NCBI GenBank assembly: GCA_015680685.1
Contig: MNCI01010462.1
Span: forward strand, 503,665 to 567,664
DNA length: 64,000 bases
Source: Gnetum montanum
Lineage: Eukaryota; Streptophyta; Gnetopsida; Gnetales; Gnetaceae
Reading direction: 5' to 3'
Below the pieces are notes generated by a model. The model saw only the letters and a list, made by a program, of their open reading frames with translations, was not told where the DNA came from and ran no database searches. Every line of letters starts with the position of its first letter. The first letter of the stretch is position 1. A program made the translations under genes and the position numbers. Below, piece by piece: positions 45,561 through 58,750 of the stretch.

Positions 45561-46868
45561 GTAGATGTAATATGGTTTATGTTCTTATGGAGAGTAGACT
45601 ATTGGAAGTTGAGTGAACTCGTATTTAAGGTTGTCAAATGCCTCTTGGCATTGAGCTATTCAATCAAAGTTGACTCCTTCTTTGAGCAAGTGTTGCATTG
45701 GCTGCAACTTATTAGTCAACCATGTCATAAACCTATGTATGAATTACAATCTACCCTACAATCCTTCTACCTCCTTAAGGTTAGCTAATACTGCTAGGTT
45801 GATAATGGCATTAACCTTATCAAGATCTATGCATAAGCTTGCTTTGAATACTAAGAAATCTAGCAAGTAGCCCATCTTAATACTGAAGACACATTTCTTA
45901 GGACTCAACCTAAGTTCATGCTTTAGGCAATGTTTGAGTACAAGGTCCAAGTCATCTACATGGTTGTGTGTTACTTTGGACTTAACTACTATGTCATCAA
46001 CATAATTATTGAGAAAACGTAACAAGTAATCACTAAAAATGTACATCATGGCTCATTGATAGGTCACTCTTGTATTCTTGAGTCCGAAGGGCATCATAGC
46101 ATAGCAAAATGTACCCCACAAGGTCATAAAGGTAGAACTGATCTAGTGCTTTGGGTTAATCCAGATCTGGTTGTAATCTAAAAACTAATCCATGAAGGGA
46201 AACAAGGCATGGCTAGCCATATTATTAATTGATTGATCAATACTAGGCAATAGGAAGTTATCTCTAATGGTTTCTTTGTTTATGTTGTGGAATTCTATGC
46301 AAATGCATATGATTCCATTTTTCTTTGGTACAACCACAATGTTGGAGATCCAGTCTATGTAGCCAATGGCTTAAATGAAACTAGCTTTGTAAATCATGGT
46401 GATTTCATCATGAACTACCAATCCTACCTCTAGGCTAACCTTGCAAGCTTTTTGCTTAATTGGTTTTATGCTAGGATCGAGGATTATGTTGTGTTGTACT
46501 AGATGAGGATCTGGGCTTGGAATGTCTTCATAAGACCATAAAAATTCCTTGATGTTATCATTGTGCTTTTTTATGATGTACTAAACATATTGAGGCTCTA
46601 GTAAGGAACTAAGTTTCAATGCCTTTGTGTTGCCACTAAGTGCTACTATAGGGATTTCAACAAGGGAATCCTTAGTGACATCACCTACCTCTAGATCTAG
46701 AGCCCTAACTAGATGGTCTAGCAAGTCCAGTAGTGCCTCTATGGATGTTATGTATTTATCATAGGCTATGGGTTCAAGGTCTAGGCATTGTGGGTCAATA
46801 CACCATGTGACATCACCATGGGGCCTAGTGAGGACTAGAGGTGAATGAAGATGCTTGAACATATCCAT
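45561..46868 (-). pseudogene. Reverse transcriptase and linker of E2 (broken)
   Basis: The catalytic box is intact in a 97-codon frame at 46049-45756: FLNNYVDDIVVKSKVTHNHV, followed by ELRLSPKKCVFSIKMGYLLD. The finger and palm blocks lie at 46050-46440 with stops. The linker frame at 46868-46581 contains LDLEVGDVTKDSLVEIPIV, matching E1. As in E1, protease is not adjacent; it lies more than 6 kb to the right. Confidence 0.82.
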
Positions 46869-47020
46869 GTTGTATTCCTATGATAATCCTACAAAAGAAA
46901 CCAAGAAAACCTCAAGCCACACCTATCTTAGTGAGAGAAATATGTATAAACTAAATAAAATAAATGCAATAAAATTTTGTCTCAGTATGTAGATGTGATG
47001 TTTAAAAGCAGGTAATCCAT

Positions 47021-47070
47021 GGGCCAGTTTTAGGCCTTGGTAGGCCATGGATTCTAATTTAAGATCTTAG
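47021..47070. repeat. Small array of the module-border repeat in E2
   Basis: GCCAGTTTTAGGCCTTGGTA and a weaker second copy lie between the RT module and the antisense gene. The unit is the same as in array 2 (52597-52844). I did not find a clear E1 counterpart at this border. Confidence 0.5.
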
Positions 47071-48822
47071 CAAATTGTAATGTGTACTATATGAGCAAGG
47101 CTTGGTGCATTGGAGAAGTGAATTTGGCTTGGGCATTCATTGGACATTGAGAAAAATTTACGATTTTTCTAAGTTTGGGGGAGGCTAGAAAAATCAAAAA
47201 TTTTACTAAGCCTAGTGACTATACTCCCATCCAACTACACTTTGCACTATTGAGTGTAGTTCTGGGGTTGGTAAAGCATTAAGTTGTTTTACGGAGTATA
47301 AAAGTATGTTTCACCTTATGTAAATCTATCTTTTTGAAAGTTGAAAATGCAAAATTTTCATAATGTAGAGCAATTTGAAGCTTGTAGTTGCCAAAATGTC
47401 ACACCAAAGTGGACACTAGGATTCCAAACTAACCAACATTAATAAGGGAGAGTGAGCATTGGGATTCTTGCCATAGGCATGCATGGAGGAGTGGAGGGCA
47501 CCACCATCTACCAAGTACCTTATCTATGCTCTTCCCCTCTTTCCATTTTTGTAATTTTCTTTGCTTTGCTCGTTGCATCAAGGATTTGGGTCTTTCGATG
47601 TTGGTAGTGCCCTGCTATGGCAAGGGCCACCACTATGGCTAGGGGACATACACAAGGAAGGTTTTTTGTGGAAATGAGGATTTGATTATTATTTTTGGAA
47701 GGTTCTAGTGGTGACTTTTTCTTTAATTTTTTTCAGTGAATGAGGATTTTTTGATGGAGGCTATAGCTATGATGTTGGGTAGCACAATTGAAAATAGGAA
47801 GGTTGTGGGCTCTTGCAAGGGGCCACATACTACGTGTTCCTACAAAAATTATGTTTTTTTATGTTTGAAAATTTTTCTATTTCTACAACATAAGGAAAGG
47901 AAAGGACCAAGGTTTGGCAGCTATGGCCAATGGAGTAGCAGCTGATGAGGCTAAAATTATGGTTTGGCAATGGCCAAGGGCCATTTTGCATAGGGAAAAT
48001 GGTAGAATGAGGGTTTTGTGATTTTCTTTCTATTTCTTTGGGGCAAGTGAAGGTTAGGTGTAGTGAGGATTGTAGGGGCCATTAATGGGACTATCCCCAC
48101 TATGTAGTGGTTAGGGCTATTAGGGAAATGTGCTCCATAGCACAATCAAGTGGCCATAAAGGCCACGAAAGAGGGCTTAGTGCCAAAGGCACATTAATAT
48201 CCTTCTTTTCTATTTTTTTTGAAAAAATGTTTCTTGCTAGGGCAATGGAATGGTAGGGATTTTGATAGGGGTGATGGTGGTGGGGGATGTAAGGTTATGA
48301 TAGTAGCCAAGAGTTGTTTGCCATAGGACTAAGAGTTTTAATTTCTTATTTTCTATTTTCTTGTTATTTTAGATTAGGAAAGGAAATTAGCCATGCATGC
48401 CATGGGCCATAGGGGGTACCACACTTTGTGGGATTCCCACACAGCTAGCAAGGCCATGAGGGAAGGGAGCTTTGCACTAGGTGCACATTTCATTTTCCTT
48501 TTGCTAGGATGATGGAAAATTAAGATACAAGGATGGTGCCCAAAGGGTAGTGTGGTAGTGCATAGTAGTGTGGTCATGCACAGTGAAAGGAGAGAGCATT
48601 CTGAAAGAAGATTATAATGCTATGCAAAACATGCTATACCCCAGTGAGTACTAAGTGCATCAAATGTATGTGTTGATGTCCTATACCTATGGGGCACCAA
48701 GGTGCCCTAAGGTATTTTTGCTATCTTATGCTATTTTATGAAGATATCTACTAAGCTTAATTTAATGTATTTTTGCATCAAATGTATACTAACACTTTGT
48801 TTATTGCTTTTGTGGTTACAAG
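47071..48822. other. Unclassified 1.7-kb segment of E2 before exon 2 of the antisense gene
   Basis: E1 has only about 0.9 kb here, holding its TATA box and exon 1; I cannot align this stretch with it. It is richer in purine-pyrimidine blocks such as GGGCCA, with several TTTTCTATTTTC words, and short frames on both strands without family resemblance. It may be an insertion or a diverged promoter region. Confidence 0.35.
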
Positions 48823-51800
48823 GTGTTGTTGAAGCCCATCCTAGTCATTGTGGAGCTTGTTGGCATTCTCTATTGCATGAGTGAGCCTATGTCCAACATG
48901 CCTACTCTAGATATGTGGGTGTGTTATTAGGTAGTGTGGTTCCAACTAGGGGCATCCGAGTTCCTAGAATTCCTATGATGACACTTAATGTAATGATGTG
49001 GTCACACTTAGTGACAAGACATATTGTGATGATGTGAGGATGTGGTCACACTTAGTGGTTATTAGCAAGACATTGCTACCTATGACCAATCAAGACATAT
49101 TGAGATTTATGTTTGATGGACCCACTACTAGTGATGACAAAGTAGGTAATTTAGGTTGAGGTCCTAGGGGTACTTATCCCTTATCTAGGATTGGATGGAT
49201 GATAGAGTTCTCTTATTACAACAAGAGCAACACCCTCTTTGTTGCTCTATGCATGCACACATTATTCTAAAATCCATCTGAATGGTATACTATGCTAGAG
49301 GGTAAGTGCTCCTATGATTTTTGCATTATATTCCTTTCTATTGGCTCATGCTAAGTTTGTTCTTTGCTAACTACTCATACTTAATTCCAAATTCAAAGTT
49401 GATCTCCATGATGAGGACAAGGCTCTTTCCTTGATTTGTACCACCCTAGAGGTGTTTTCCTATAGTATGAACATTTGAGAGGCTATCCTAGAGTAGTTGG
49501 GAGATGATCTAAGGGATTATCATATCTAGTACCAAAGGGTGTTTGAGAAGTGCAAGATCCATGATTGGCTAGATGAGGAGTAGACTAGTTGTGAGGTCAT
49601 CCTTAAGGAGATTCTTACACCATCACCTTTTTCTCACACACCATTTGTTCCATGTAAGAATCTACTATTCTGGCATTAAATCTTGCTCACATATGCTTGT
49701 TGATTCACCTTTTTTCCTTGCATGATATTAACATTGCTTTTTCCTTTGTTGTAGCTAAAGTTAATTTAGGAGAGGTAATAGTGCTTGCCACAGGCTGCAC
49801 TAAGGCCACCCTAATCACTAAATATGGTGATGTGAAGGAGGCATAGCATTGGTTGTTCCGTCAGGCCTTATACGCATTCACTAATTAGCTTGCACATGCT
49901 AGATTGATGGACTTTTGCCTGGCCCTTAGCCTAAGCATTTCAATGGTCAAAATGGTTACCATCATAGACTCCTTCAGTAGTGATGTTTGCCACTACATCA
50001 CCTACGTGCATGGTGTGAGGGTAGTTCTAGACCTTAATGAGGTCTTTTTTTCTGACCTCTTTGGCCTCCCCATTAATGGCCCATTGGTCATTGATAAGGA
50101 CAATAAGGAGGTGGAATGTACAGAGATTGAGGGCTACTTGAGGGAGACTTGATCTCATAAAGACATCCTAATTAAAGATGTACATGTGCATGAGGTCAAG
50201 GAGCTCTACCCTCTCTTTCGTGCCTATTCCTTCTCAAAGTTTCTCTCTCAAGGAAAAATCCTTAGAGTTGAGTAGGTGAAGGTGATGAAGGAGGTGTTTT
50301 AGGATTGCATGAGGTTCAACAAGGCCTTCTACCTCACCATTGAACTACACATAGAAATTATCACGCTACGCTACAACCTCAAGATAATGTCTCACATACA
50401 CTTTGCATTGTTTGTAGGGTATCTATGAATCTTCATGGATCTCTTGGTAGTTTAAGAGAGTAGGCAATGGGTAGTGCATGACAATGAGAAGTTGTCCAAG
50501 GCTTGGGTTAAGCATCTGTTCATGACCACTTGCTCATAGGACCTCCTTGAAGAAATTGATGATTCACACTTGATGATGACAAAAGGTCTCTTGTGTAGTT
50601 GAATTATTCACTTAATAGTACATGTAAGTGTCCCTTAGTTGTTATTAGGGATGCAAACAGGGCTAACTACTATATTGCAGAAATGGTGGGGCCATCCAAG
50701 GTAAAGATCAAGAGGCCATGCCTGACAGAGGAGGCTACTCCTATAGTTGGATAGGTGGGCATTAAGAAAATCCACCTCAAGATCCCAAGCTTGCACAAAG
50801 ATGTTGCAAGTTACTATATGTATAGATGCATTTATTTTATATTTTATATTTTTTTTGCTATACTATGCTAATGCTAAAATGTTATGTCTATAAATTAGGT
50901 GAGAGGGCTACTGAAGTAGTAGTAGCAAAAATAGAAAAGATAAACCACATAGGGAGGAACTGCATGAGGTTGTAGAGATCCTTTAATAGTTTGAGGTAAA
51001 GGGGCTATTTCATGCTGATGAGGATGATTTTTCTAGCCTCTTTAATGGTTTGTAGTTGGGAGATCCCCCTGCTCTCACACTTGAGGGCTTGCTAGGTAGG
51101 TGCCTTAGATTGCCATCTATTATTTCTCTTTTGCTCGTGCATCTTTGGATATTTAGCTGTTCTTGACTATAATGTTGTGTTGTAGCCTCATATGTACCTG
51201 CTAGCAGTGCACCGTCCACATCTACCTACTACATGAAGCCATGGGTAGAAAAGCTAAATACGTTTGCCTTCATGGAAGGCATTTTGGAGGACATGATCAA
51301 TCACCTATAGTAGGTGGATCCCAAGCTCGATATCCATGTTGTTGTTTTGATTTTGTTGCTTTACCTATTTTAATGCTTAGTCTGTGGCTATTTTTGTTTC
51401 TCTTGTTACATGGAAATAGGTACTAACCTTTGCTAGGATTTGAATCATGAGGTTAATCTAGATTCCATCCCCAAGTACCCTCCTAAAATGCAGTAGGTGC
51501 CTCACTATGTGTACAAGGTAGTCAATAAGTGCATGCATTCCTATGTAAAAGCATTATGGATCTATAGGTGCTCAAATGAGCACCTGTGAAAGCATGTTCA
51601 TGAACTTCAAGACCTACAATCTTGATATGACTTCTTGGCAGCTCAATCATGGGGAGATAGTACATGGAAAACCACAGATGTCAATTATCGAAAGTATTGG
51701 TTAACCATCCAAGGCAAGAATGAGGTTACCTAGGAGATAATTAAGTAGTGGTTACAGATGAACCTACTTACCTAGAATAATTGGGACTGGAAGAATTTTA

Positions 51801-52380
51801 GTGCCAGGGTATGCAAGTCAGGGCTAACATAAAAGAACCACAAAGACCACTATAAGCATGGGTGAGGTGCATATCTTTAATAGCTTAAGAAATAGTTCAT
51901 TAAACACTACCACCTTGAGATGTTTCTTGAGGCAATTGGTGGGAGACAAGCCTTTGAGATATTTTCCTGTCATAAAGTGGTTAGTGATTCCCTAAAGAGG
52001 AAGATTGTTATCTACTTAGGGGAGGATTCATTTGCTACATATTCTACGAAGTTGCCTGCATGGACCATCGTGGATAAAGGCACTACCCTTGTGGGTGTTG
52101 ACTTTGGCTAGGAGGATTGGATGTAGCTATCTGAGGTCAAGATTCTTTGATGCTTGGAGAAGGGCCTTGATAGCTTTCCTCTAGACATGATTGATGCAGG
52201 ACCCTCTTAGGTTATTTTTGTGTGTTACTTCTATGCTTTTCATGTTAGTTTGCGTATTGTATTTTTAGTTACAAGTTTGTTGTTTTCTTGTACTATTAAA
52301 AGGCACTAGGCGATGCTATAGGCCCCAGTGACACAGTAGATGAAGAGAGACCTCATCACCCACCTAGTGCCACTAGTTGA
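48823..52380 (+). pseudogene. Antisense FCP1-like gene of E2 (broken)
   Basis: Exon 2 (48823-49311) starts after TTACAAG and reads VLLKPILVIVELVGILYC, aligned with the E1 exon, then FQLGASEFLEFL and, before a GTAAGT at 49312, NTLFVALCMHTLF. Exon 3 ends at a GTAAGA (49654) and exon 4 starts after GTTGTAG (49755), with YGDVKEA, HARLMDFCLALSLS, FFSDLFGLPINGPLVIDK and YPLFRAYSFSKFLSQG. Exon 6 (about 51230-51310) keeps KLNTFAFMEGILEDMIN-like coding, exon 7 opens near 51421, and exon 8 (52303-52380) is open to TGA. The DxDG position reads ELVG. Position and orientation inside the element equal those in E1. Confidence 0.75.
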
Positions 52381-52596
52381 TCACATCCTAATGTAGCCCT
52401 ATCCTTGGATGTTTTTTTATTTTTGTGTATTTTTTTCTGAATGGTGCAAATGGCCATGCTAGGTACTGTTATTTCTATGAGATGTCATGGACATTTTTCT
52501 ATATGGAGTGTATGATGTATAGACATTTTCATTTATACATTAAGTATTTTGATGCTAATAATGTGATGAGATTGATGTGAGTAGGCTACAACGATT

Positions 52597-52844
52597 ACTA
52601 GTTTTAGGCCATTTCGAGCCACATGTGTAAAGTATGCATTGGTAGTATTAGGTCATTCTAGGCCCCCGTGGTAGTTTAAGGCTATTTTAGTCCACACAAT
52701 GGAAGCAAACAAGTTGCTAGTTTTAGGCCATGGCAAGCTGTGTTATGCTAGTTTAGGGCCATGGTAGGCCATGTGCTAGTTTAATGCCTTTTCAGGCCAT
52801 GTGATGTATGGGAAATTGCCAATTTTATGCCATGGTGGGTCATG
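52597..52844. repeat. Tandem array 2 of E2, about 7 copies, core near GCTAGTTTTAGGCCATGGC
   Basis: It lies about 215 bases after the stop of the antisense gene, before protease, exactly as in E1 (24167-24322). Units end in AGCC or GGCC and vary by C/T and G/A changes. Confidence 0.8.
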
Positions 52845-53100
52845 TATCTTTGGAATTTTCAAATTTCATGATCTTTACATATTTTAATGTTTTTTCATGC
52901 ATAAGCTAATAACTGCTAAAAAGTAAACTTAACAAAATCATAAGCTAAGAAAAATGCACAAGCAAAAGAAAAAAATGCATAATAAAGCAAACAATGCAAA
53001 AATGAAAACAACCAAGCTAAAAATTAATGCATAAACAAAATGTAAACAAATGAGATATGTAGAAGTTAGTGATAGGGAGGCACCTCCTATGCCTTGGACT
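52845..53100. other. A-rich spacer between array 2 and protease of E2
   Basis: An A-rich plus strand with AAAATGCA and AAGCAAA words; no gene seen. Confidence 0.4.
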
Positions 53101-53960
53101 AAGCGGGTTCCTTAGTCTCATCATTGTTTCCTAACCCAATGTGGATTAGGTGGCATGTAGGGCCTAGATGGTACAATGTAGTACTTACCTTGACCTTAAT
53201 TAGCTATGTCAAAGGGCAATTCAGTGCACAAAGTGTCCTCCAAGAGGTCAATGGCTCCCTTTGGTTCCTCAAGTTGGTTTGCCTTAGACACTTCACCTTT
53301 TTCCTTTGCAGGAGGCACATCATTATGGAACTCTACCTCTAATCCTTATTTAGTATCAATGTTGCTAATGGTTAGATAGGTTGCATTGTCATCATAGATG
53401 ATAACCTCACCACCTTTGTACAAAAGGTGGATTGGAGAGGAGACAGTCTACAACTCAACCAACCAAGGCTAACCTAGGAACAAGTTGAATCTATGCATCT
53501 CCTTGATGATAATAAATTCTACTGTGGTGGGGAATTGTTCCCCTACCATGAAGGCTATCGTGATAGTTTCCTTTAGGACAAGATGTGATTCGTTGAAAGA
53601 TTTCATGTCCATTGTCTTTGTAAATTTGATTTGGTCAAAAAGACGCAACTTGTTAATGACTATGTATAGGATGACATTGGTTGATGCCCCATTGTTGACA
53701 TGCATCCTACGGATTCTACACTACCCCATGTGAATTATGATAAACATTGGTGCAATAATCATTTAACCCTTCTCAAGGTCAACCTTGATCACCTCATCAT
53801 AGAATGCAGGGGAATTAAGCTCATCATGGTTTCCTCTATGCCCATCCATGGACTAACAAGAATAGGCTTTAGGGGGCCTAGTGCCCTTTACTCTTGATGT
53901 TGCCTAAGCACTTGATTGACAAGGCACTTGTTGTGCCTCCTAGGTTGCCGTCGTGATTGC
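53101..53960 (-). pseudogene. Protease of E2 (broken)
   Basis: The minus-strand frame 53705-53469 begins MHVNNGASTNVILYIVINKL, the active-site loop, continues with TIAFMVGEQFPTTVEFIIIK and ends MHRFNLFLG, the ILGR-type signature in decayed form. The order and spacing match E1. The loop NNG suggests an ancestral D-D-G or N-D-G in place of DTG. Confidence 0.75.
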
Positions 53961-56550
53961 CTATTGGCATCTCTTATAGCACGGGATCTCAGGCAAGCAA
54001 GGACTAATGCATTTTCCATCACTAGACTCCAAGTAGGTGGGGAGTCCATATGTTGCAACACCCTAATAATAAAAGGTGATTAGGCTATTACTGCTATAAT
54101 GTGCTATAGGACCCTAACCACAAAGGATGTTAGGGGTGCTCAAGGTAGTGCTTTGATAAAAAAAGGGGTCCTTGAATTGGTTGATCTCAAAGGGGCCCCA
54201 ACATCACCAAAGGGCACACAAACCATGAATAGCTCCTACACTGGTTCTGAGTTATCAATGCTAATAGCATTGATGGTGTACCAAACACTTGTTTCATTGA
54301 GAGGATCTTTGTACATCCTCATTGGTTATTTTTGGTGGCAAACTAGGTTGGTTGCATCAAGCACTAGCTCGCCCTAGTTAATCATGGATTGTAAGTCATC
54401 TTATAAAGCCATGAAAAAATCTGTATCATGACTATGTAATTGGTGATATTCGCAAAATTGATCTAGTATAAAATGCTCAAGGACTGGAGGCTCGGTTGGT
54501 AGTGTGGCTAAGGGATTCTTGAGAATCTTCCAATATTTTTTAGGTTGCTTGCAAGCATTGTTAGACATTATTCTTATGTGAGATGCATCCAACATGAAGT
54601 AGTTAGTCCAAGATCTCTAATAGCTTGATGGGCAATAGTGTGTACTTTGAATGGTCCTGATGCTTAAAGTTTTCCCTTGGGATAGCTTTCCCCATGGCTA
54701 TCGATGATGCAAGCTAGTTTTTTGTTATAATGCTAGAGCTAGAAGCCTTGTTGTTGTTGGCTGGGGCCTTGGGTGGCTTGGCCATTGGTTTGGCATTGTT
54801 TGGCTTAGCCTCGTTGGCCAGCATTACTATAGTTGTGGATGCCTAATTTCCCTTATCCTTATCTTTCTTCTTATTTGCATGCAATTTTTTATAGGCCATG
54901 TAGGTTGGGTCCTTATTGGCTTCCATCCTAAATGCTCTTGGTTTGAGCAAATGCTTGGCTCAAGGATTGAAGGGCAAGATAATACATTTTTAACTTAGTG
55001 AAGTCATTCATTATGATTTTAAAAATAGCCAGTAGGTATATCTCCATGATAGGCTCATGAAGCTCATTAAGTGATGCACTCCATTGCTGAATGAATTTTT
55101 GCATGATCTTTAAGTGGACCTACTTAACTTGCATTAACTAATCCAAGGTCACCTCAGGCTTCAAGTTACACTTGAAGCATGTGATGAATTCAGTGAGAAA
55201 CTCCTCCAAAGAAGAAATGGAGGCCCTAGAAAGTACATGATACCAATCTAATGCCTTGTCGATCAAGGACATGATCAACACACGAATGATTACATGCAAC
55301 CATGCCTATGGTAGAAGGCATTCATATTGGAAAGTCACTAGATGAGCATTAGGATTTCCTTCAGCATTGTATTTGGTAAACTGGGGTAGTGGAACCCTAG
55401 TGGGCAATCCCAATGATGGAACTATAGGACTAATTGGATCATCTTGGTAAAATTCCATCACATGAATGATTTTAGAGGAGGCAATGATGGAACTATAGGA
55501 CTAATTGGATCATCTTGGTAAAATTCCATCACACGAATGATTTTAGAGGAGGTAGCCTTAAGTCGCTTGACCTCTTTGGTTAGAGTCTAAATGAGTTAGA
55601 AGGCTTGATCTAGACTTGGGAACATTACAGTAGGCTATGTGGGATGTGCTACCCATTGTGATATTTGGGTGGCCCATGACCTAGATGCAAGTTTTGTTAC
55701 CATGCAAGACATTTGTTGCATGGGCTATGACATAGGAACAATGGCTAGGTGTTACCACATGCTTGTGGGTTGGGCCATTGCGAAGGGTGTCGATACAATA
55801 GGTAGGACATATGACACCTAAGTCATATGTAGTAAGGAAACATGCACAATGTGCACATAAGGCTACATAGGCATAATAGTGGTTTCCATGGACAAAGAGA
55901 TAGGTTGTAAAGGTATGAAGAAGGGTAGGTTGAAAGGGTGTGTAACATCCTAGCACATCTGCTATGTTTTATGGATTGCCATCACAAGCATTGACCTAGG
56001 AGGTGACCCTGAGCCAATGACTAGTTCTAAAAAGATAGACTGGTGGAACTAGAGAAAGATGAAATGGAGGTTGTCTACAAGAACAAGGTGTGAAAAGAGT
56101 CATAATGATTAGATCAAGCTTCAAACACATCCTTCTTTTCCTGTAGGGGCTCCTTGTAGTTTGTCCCTGCCTCATAGTTGATGATTTAGATGAGGTTGTC
56201 TAGCATCCACAAGTATGACTCTGTGAGTGCAATGAAATCCATAGTGGAGGGGAATTATCCCTTCCTATTTTGGTGTATGACCTCAAAACTACATTTGGCA
56301 TTCATTTCTTGGAAATCTACATATAAACCCACCTAGACATTTGTGCAAATGAAGTTATACTACTTGTCATTGAGCACCATGTACTTGAGAGGTAGGTCAT
56401 GCAACCTAAAAGATTACCTCTATACTACTAGGATAGGAATGAGAGGATGATCAATTTGAATCTCTTGATGAATAGGCCAAACAACAACTGTGCTTGAAGT
56501 AGAGGTTGAAGGCTACTCAGGATTCATGATGCAAAAGGAGAAATGCAAAA
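53961..56550 (-). pseudogene. Gag of E2 (broken)
   Basis: The zinc knuckle is at about 54470-54410 on the minus strand (FCEYHQLHSHDTDFFMAL, with the GH and last Cys partly lost). The helical gag core is traceable at 55260-54950 through words matching the E1 core, and a lysine-rich part lies near 54890-54830. The N-terminal region runs to about 56530. No long frame survives. A 71-bp tandem duplication lies at 55411-55552. Confidence 0.62.
55411..55552. repeat. Near-identical 71-bp tandem duplication in E2 gag
   Basis: The unit starting CAATGATGGAACTATAGG is present twice in direct order, with only one or two differences (CATGAATG against CACGAATG, and the last base). Two such similar copies within a heavily decayed gene point to a duplication much later than the insertion of E2. 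Confidence 0.88.
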
Positions 56551-57041
56551 AGTTGTTAGATGTAAAAGAGGAAGGAAAAAGGCCAACTCTACCAACTAGA
56601 AAAAATGATTAAGTGCAAAAATGTAGAAGAAATTGCAAAGTATCAAATTTCTGAAAAAAATGGCTAAGTGTGAAAAACATAGAAAAAATGACTAAAAGTG
56701 TAAATTGCTTAAAAAATGGCTAACTTTAGGACTATGCTTGCTATGGTAGAGCCAACTATTCTCTCTCTATTGAGAGCAAGCTACACTCTCCTAAGCACCT
56801 AGAATTTGGCTAAGTGTTGAATATATGCTTAGGTGTCATCAAGTAGTGTTCCAAGGGAACCAATGATGGGGTCCAGTCTACACCAATGGTTTGTAGACAA
56901 CTCCTACACTAGCCTAAGATCTAGCCACTACAATGGTAGGTCCACAAAGGTGTGAGGTCTATGCTAACTTAGAGATAGCAATGGTGGTAAAGAGAGCATG
57001 CAAGGAAACAACTAAGGAATATTATAGAAAGAAATGGCATA

Positions 57042-57060
57042 GGCTCTCCTTCTAGCAACA
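57042..57060 (-). promoter_or_regulatory. Primer-binding site of E2
   Basis: The minus strand reads TGTTGCTAGAAGGAGAGCC, six bases inside the 5' LTR. E1 has TGGCGCTAGAAGGAGGG in the same position, so one G of the TGG start and the CpG have decayed here. Confidence 0.7.
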
Positions 57061-57066
57061 AAAAAC

Positions 57067-58750
57067 TATAGCGACTAAAAACATCAAAGGCTGGAATGGT
57101 ACACTCAGGGGTTCACAGTCATACAACTTTGACCCTACATCCACATGAGGGAATGCTAGAAATGAAAGTGGGGTGCCTAGAATGGGCTTGTTGATTGAAC
57201 TAGGACTTACAAGGTGTTACGCCAAAACAAATGCCAAGGGTTTGCACTGTGTTTACAATGTCCACTATGTCAACTAGGGTGAGCATAGTTGAGGTTTCCA
57301 ATGCAAAGAAAGGGTGAAAACATACAAATATGTGTAGAAAGACATCAAAATAATGTTAATAAAATGCTAGCATGAGAAAAAAATGTCAAAAATGTATAGG
57401 AAGTAAGTAAAAGAGAAATTGGCAACACCCTAAATGGGTGGAAGCATAGTTAATTGCAAAGAAGAATGAGGAGGTACACAGTGTACAAATAGGCATAGTA
57501 AGTAGCATAGTCATAGTCTCAGGGTTTTTAGTCTATGAATATTGACATTAATTGTGAAGTTTGAGCCTACTAGGTTAGCTGTCATAGTATCCTACAAGCT
57601 ATGGTGGTCTACAATGTGCAAGGTAAGTGTGTGATAGTGGTGTAGTGGTGTGCAATAGTGTCGATCAAAGTACCAAGTGCGCTCAAATCCTAGAGTACTC
57701 CAAATGCAAATTTGCTAGTTGAATGCTTCAAAATAGCAACCACTAAAATGTGAAACATTAGGGTATTTATAGGGCTATAGTTTCCATGAACTATGGATTG
57801 GGAACCCTATGGCATAGGGGTAGTTAGGACTATGATAGACCCAACTACACTCCCACTGAAGCAAATGGTGTTTTGCTGGTGTGCTCTAATGGACCCTATG
57901 AGACTACCAGAGTGTGGCTACACTACCAAGACTATATGTCTCAATTCCAAATAGACCACAATGTACTTGAAAATAATGCAAAATAGTGTAGTTTTGGATA
58001 CTATATTTCAGGACTCTGCTATTCACTCTTTGAAGTAGTGTTGAGCATAGGTACAATTTAGGGGCAAATAGGGGATGCAAAAGAAATCCAAATTGCTAAT
58101 CTTGCTTGCCAAAGGAATGTTGAAGCTGGGATGAAGGTCAATGCTGAGTTCTAAAGGCTTCTAGAGGTAGTTTTGCATGACTATGCTAACTATGCTCTAG
58201 ATCATAGTCCAATAGTTAGAGAAATTTTGCAAAAAAAATGTGTTCCAATGTTGACTACACTGACTATGCTCTAGAGTGTACTCTTGGTAGTGAGAGCATA
58301 GCTTTAACACTTAGAAAAATCTACCAAAACTAATGTCTTCCTACAAACTAGGTTGACTATGTTTTGGAGCATAGTAGAGAATGTAGTCTCAAAGGATAGA
58401 AAATTTTCTGAACTATTTCTTCCATGCCAACCAAGCCTAACAAATTTTGGTTTAACACTTGGGAAAATTTTCAAACCTAGCTATTAGTGTGCTAACTATG
58501 CTAACTATGCTCTAGAGCATAGTCTTAGCAATGAGAGCATAGTTTGACACTTAGAAAAATTTGTAGCTACTATTGACACTTAGAAAAATCTTGCAAATAT
58601 GGACTATTTCTACCAACTACATTGACTATGCTCTAGAGCATAGTCCTAGTAGTGGAAGTGTAGGCCCAACATTGAGAAAAGTTTACATTGAGTTGACACT
58701 TAGAAAAATTCTCAGTTAAGACCTAATGGCCCAAATTTGGTGGTGTTTCA
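57067..58750 (-). mobile_element. 5' LTR of E2
   Basis: Length and landmarks match 39864-41547: TATAGCGAC at the left end (TG changed to TA), TATA box at 57764-57771, palindrome array at 58180-58650, and TGGTGTTTCA at the right end next to the CCATG duplication. Confidence 0.88.

Larger units (their letters stand above)
39864..58750 (-). mobile_element. Element E2: older Tat-type retrotransposon with the antisense gene, nested in element C
   Basis: Two LTRs of exactly 1684 bp (39864-41547 and 57067-58750) and a CCATG target duplication define the 18.9-kb element. The internal order on the minus strand is primer-binding site, gag, protease, antisense gene segment, RT, RNase H, integrase and a repeat-bearing 3' UTR, the same plan as E1. 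The two LTRs differ at many more positions than those of E1, and the coding parts have frequent stops, so insertion is older. It lies in the integrase of element C, which is older still. Confidence 0.88.
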
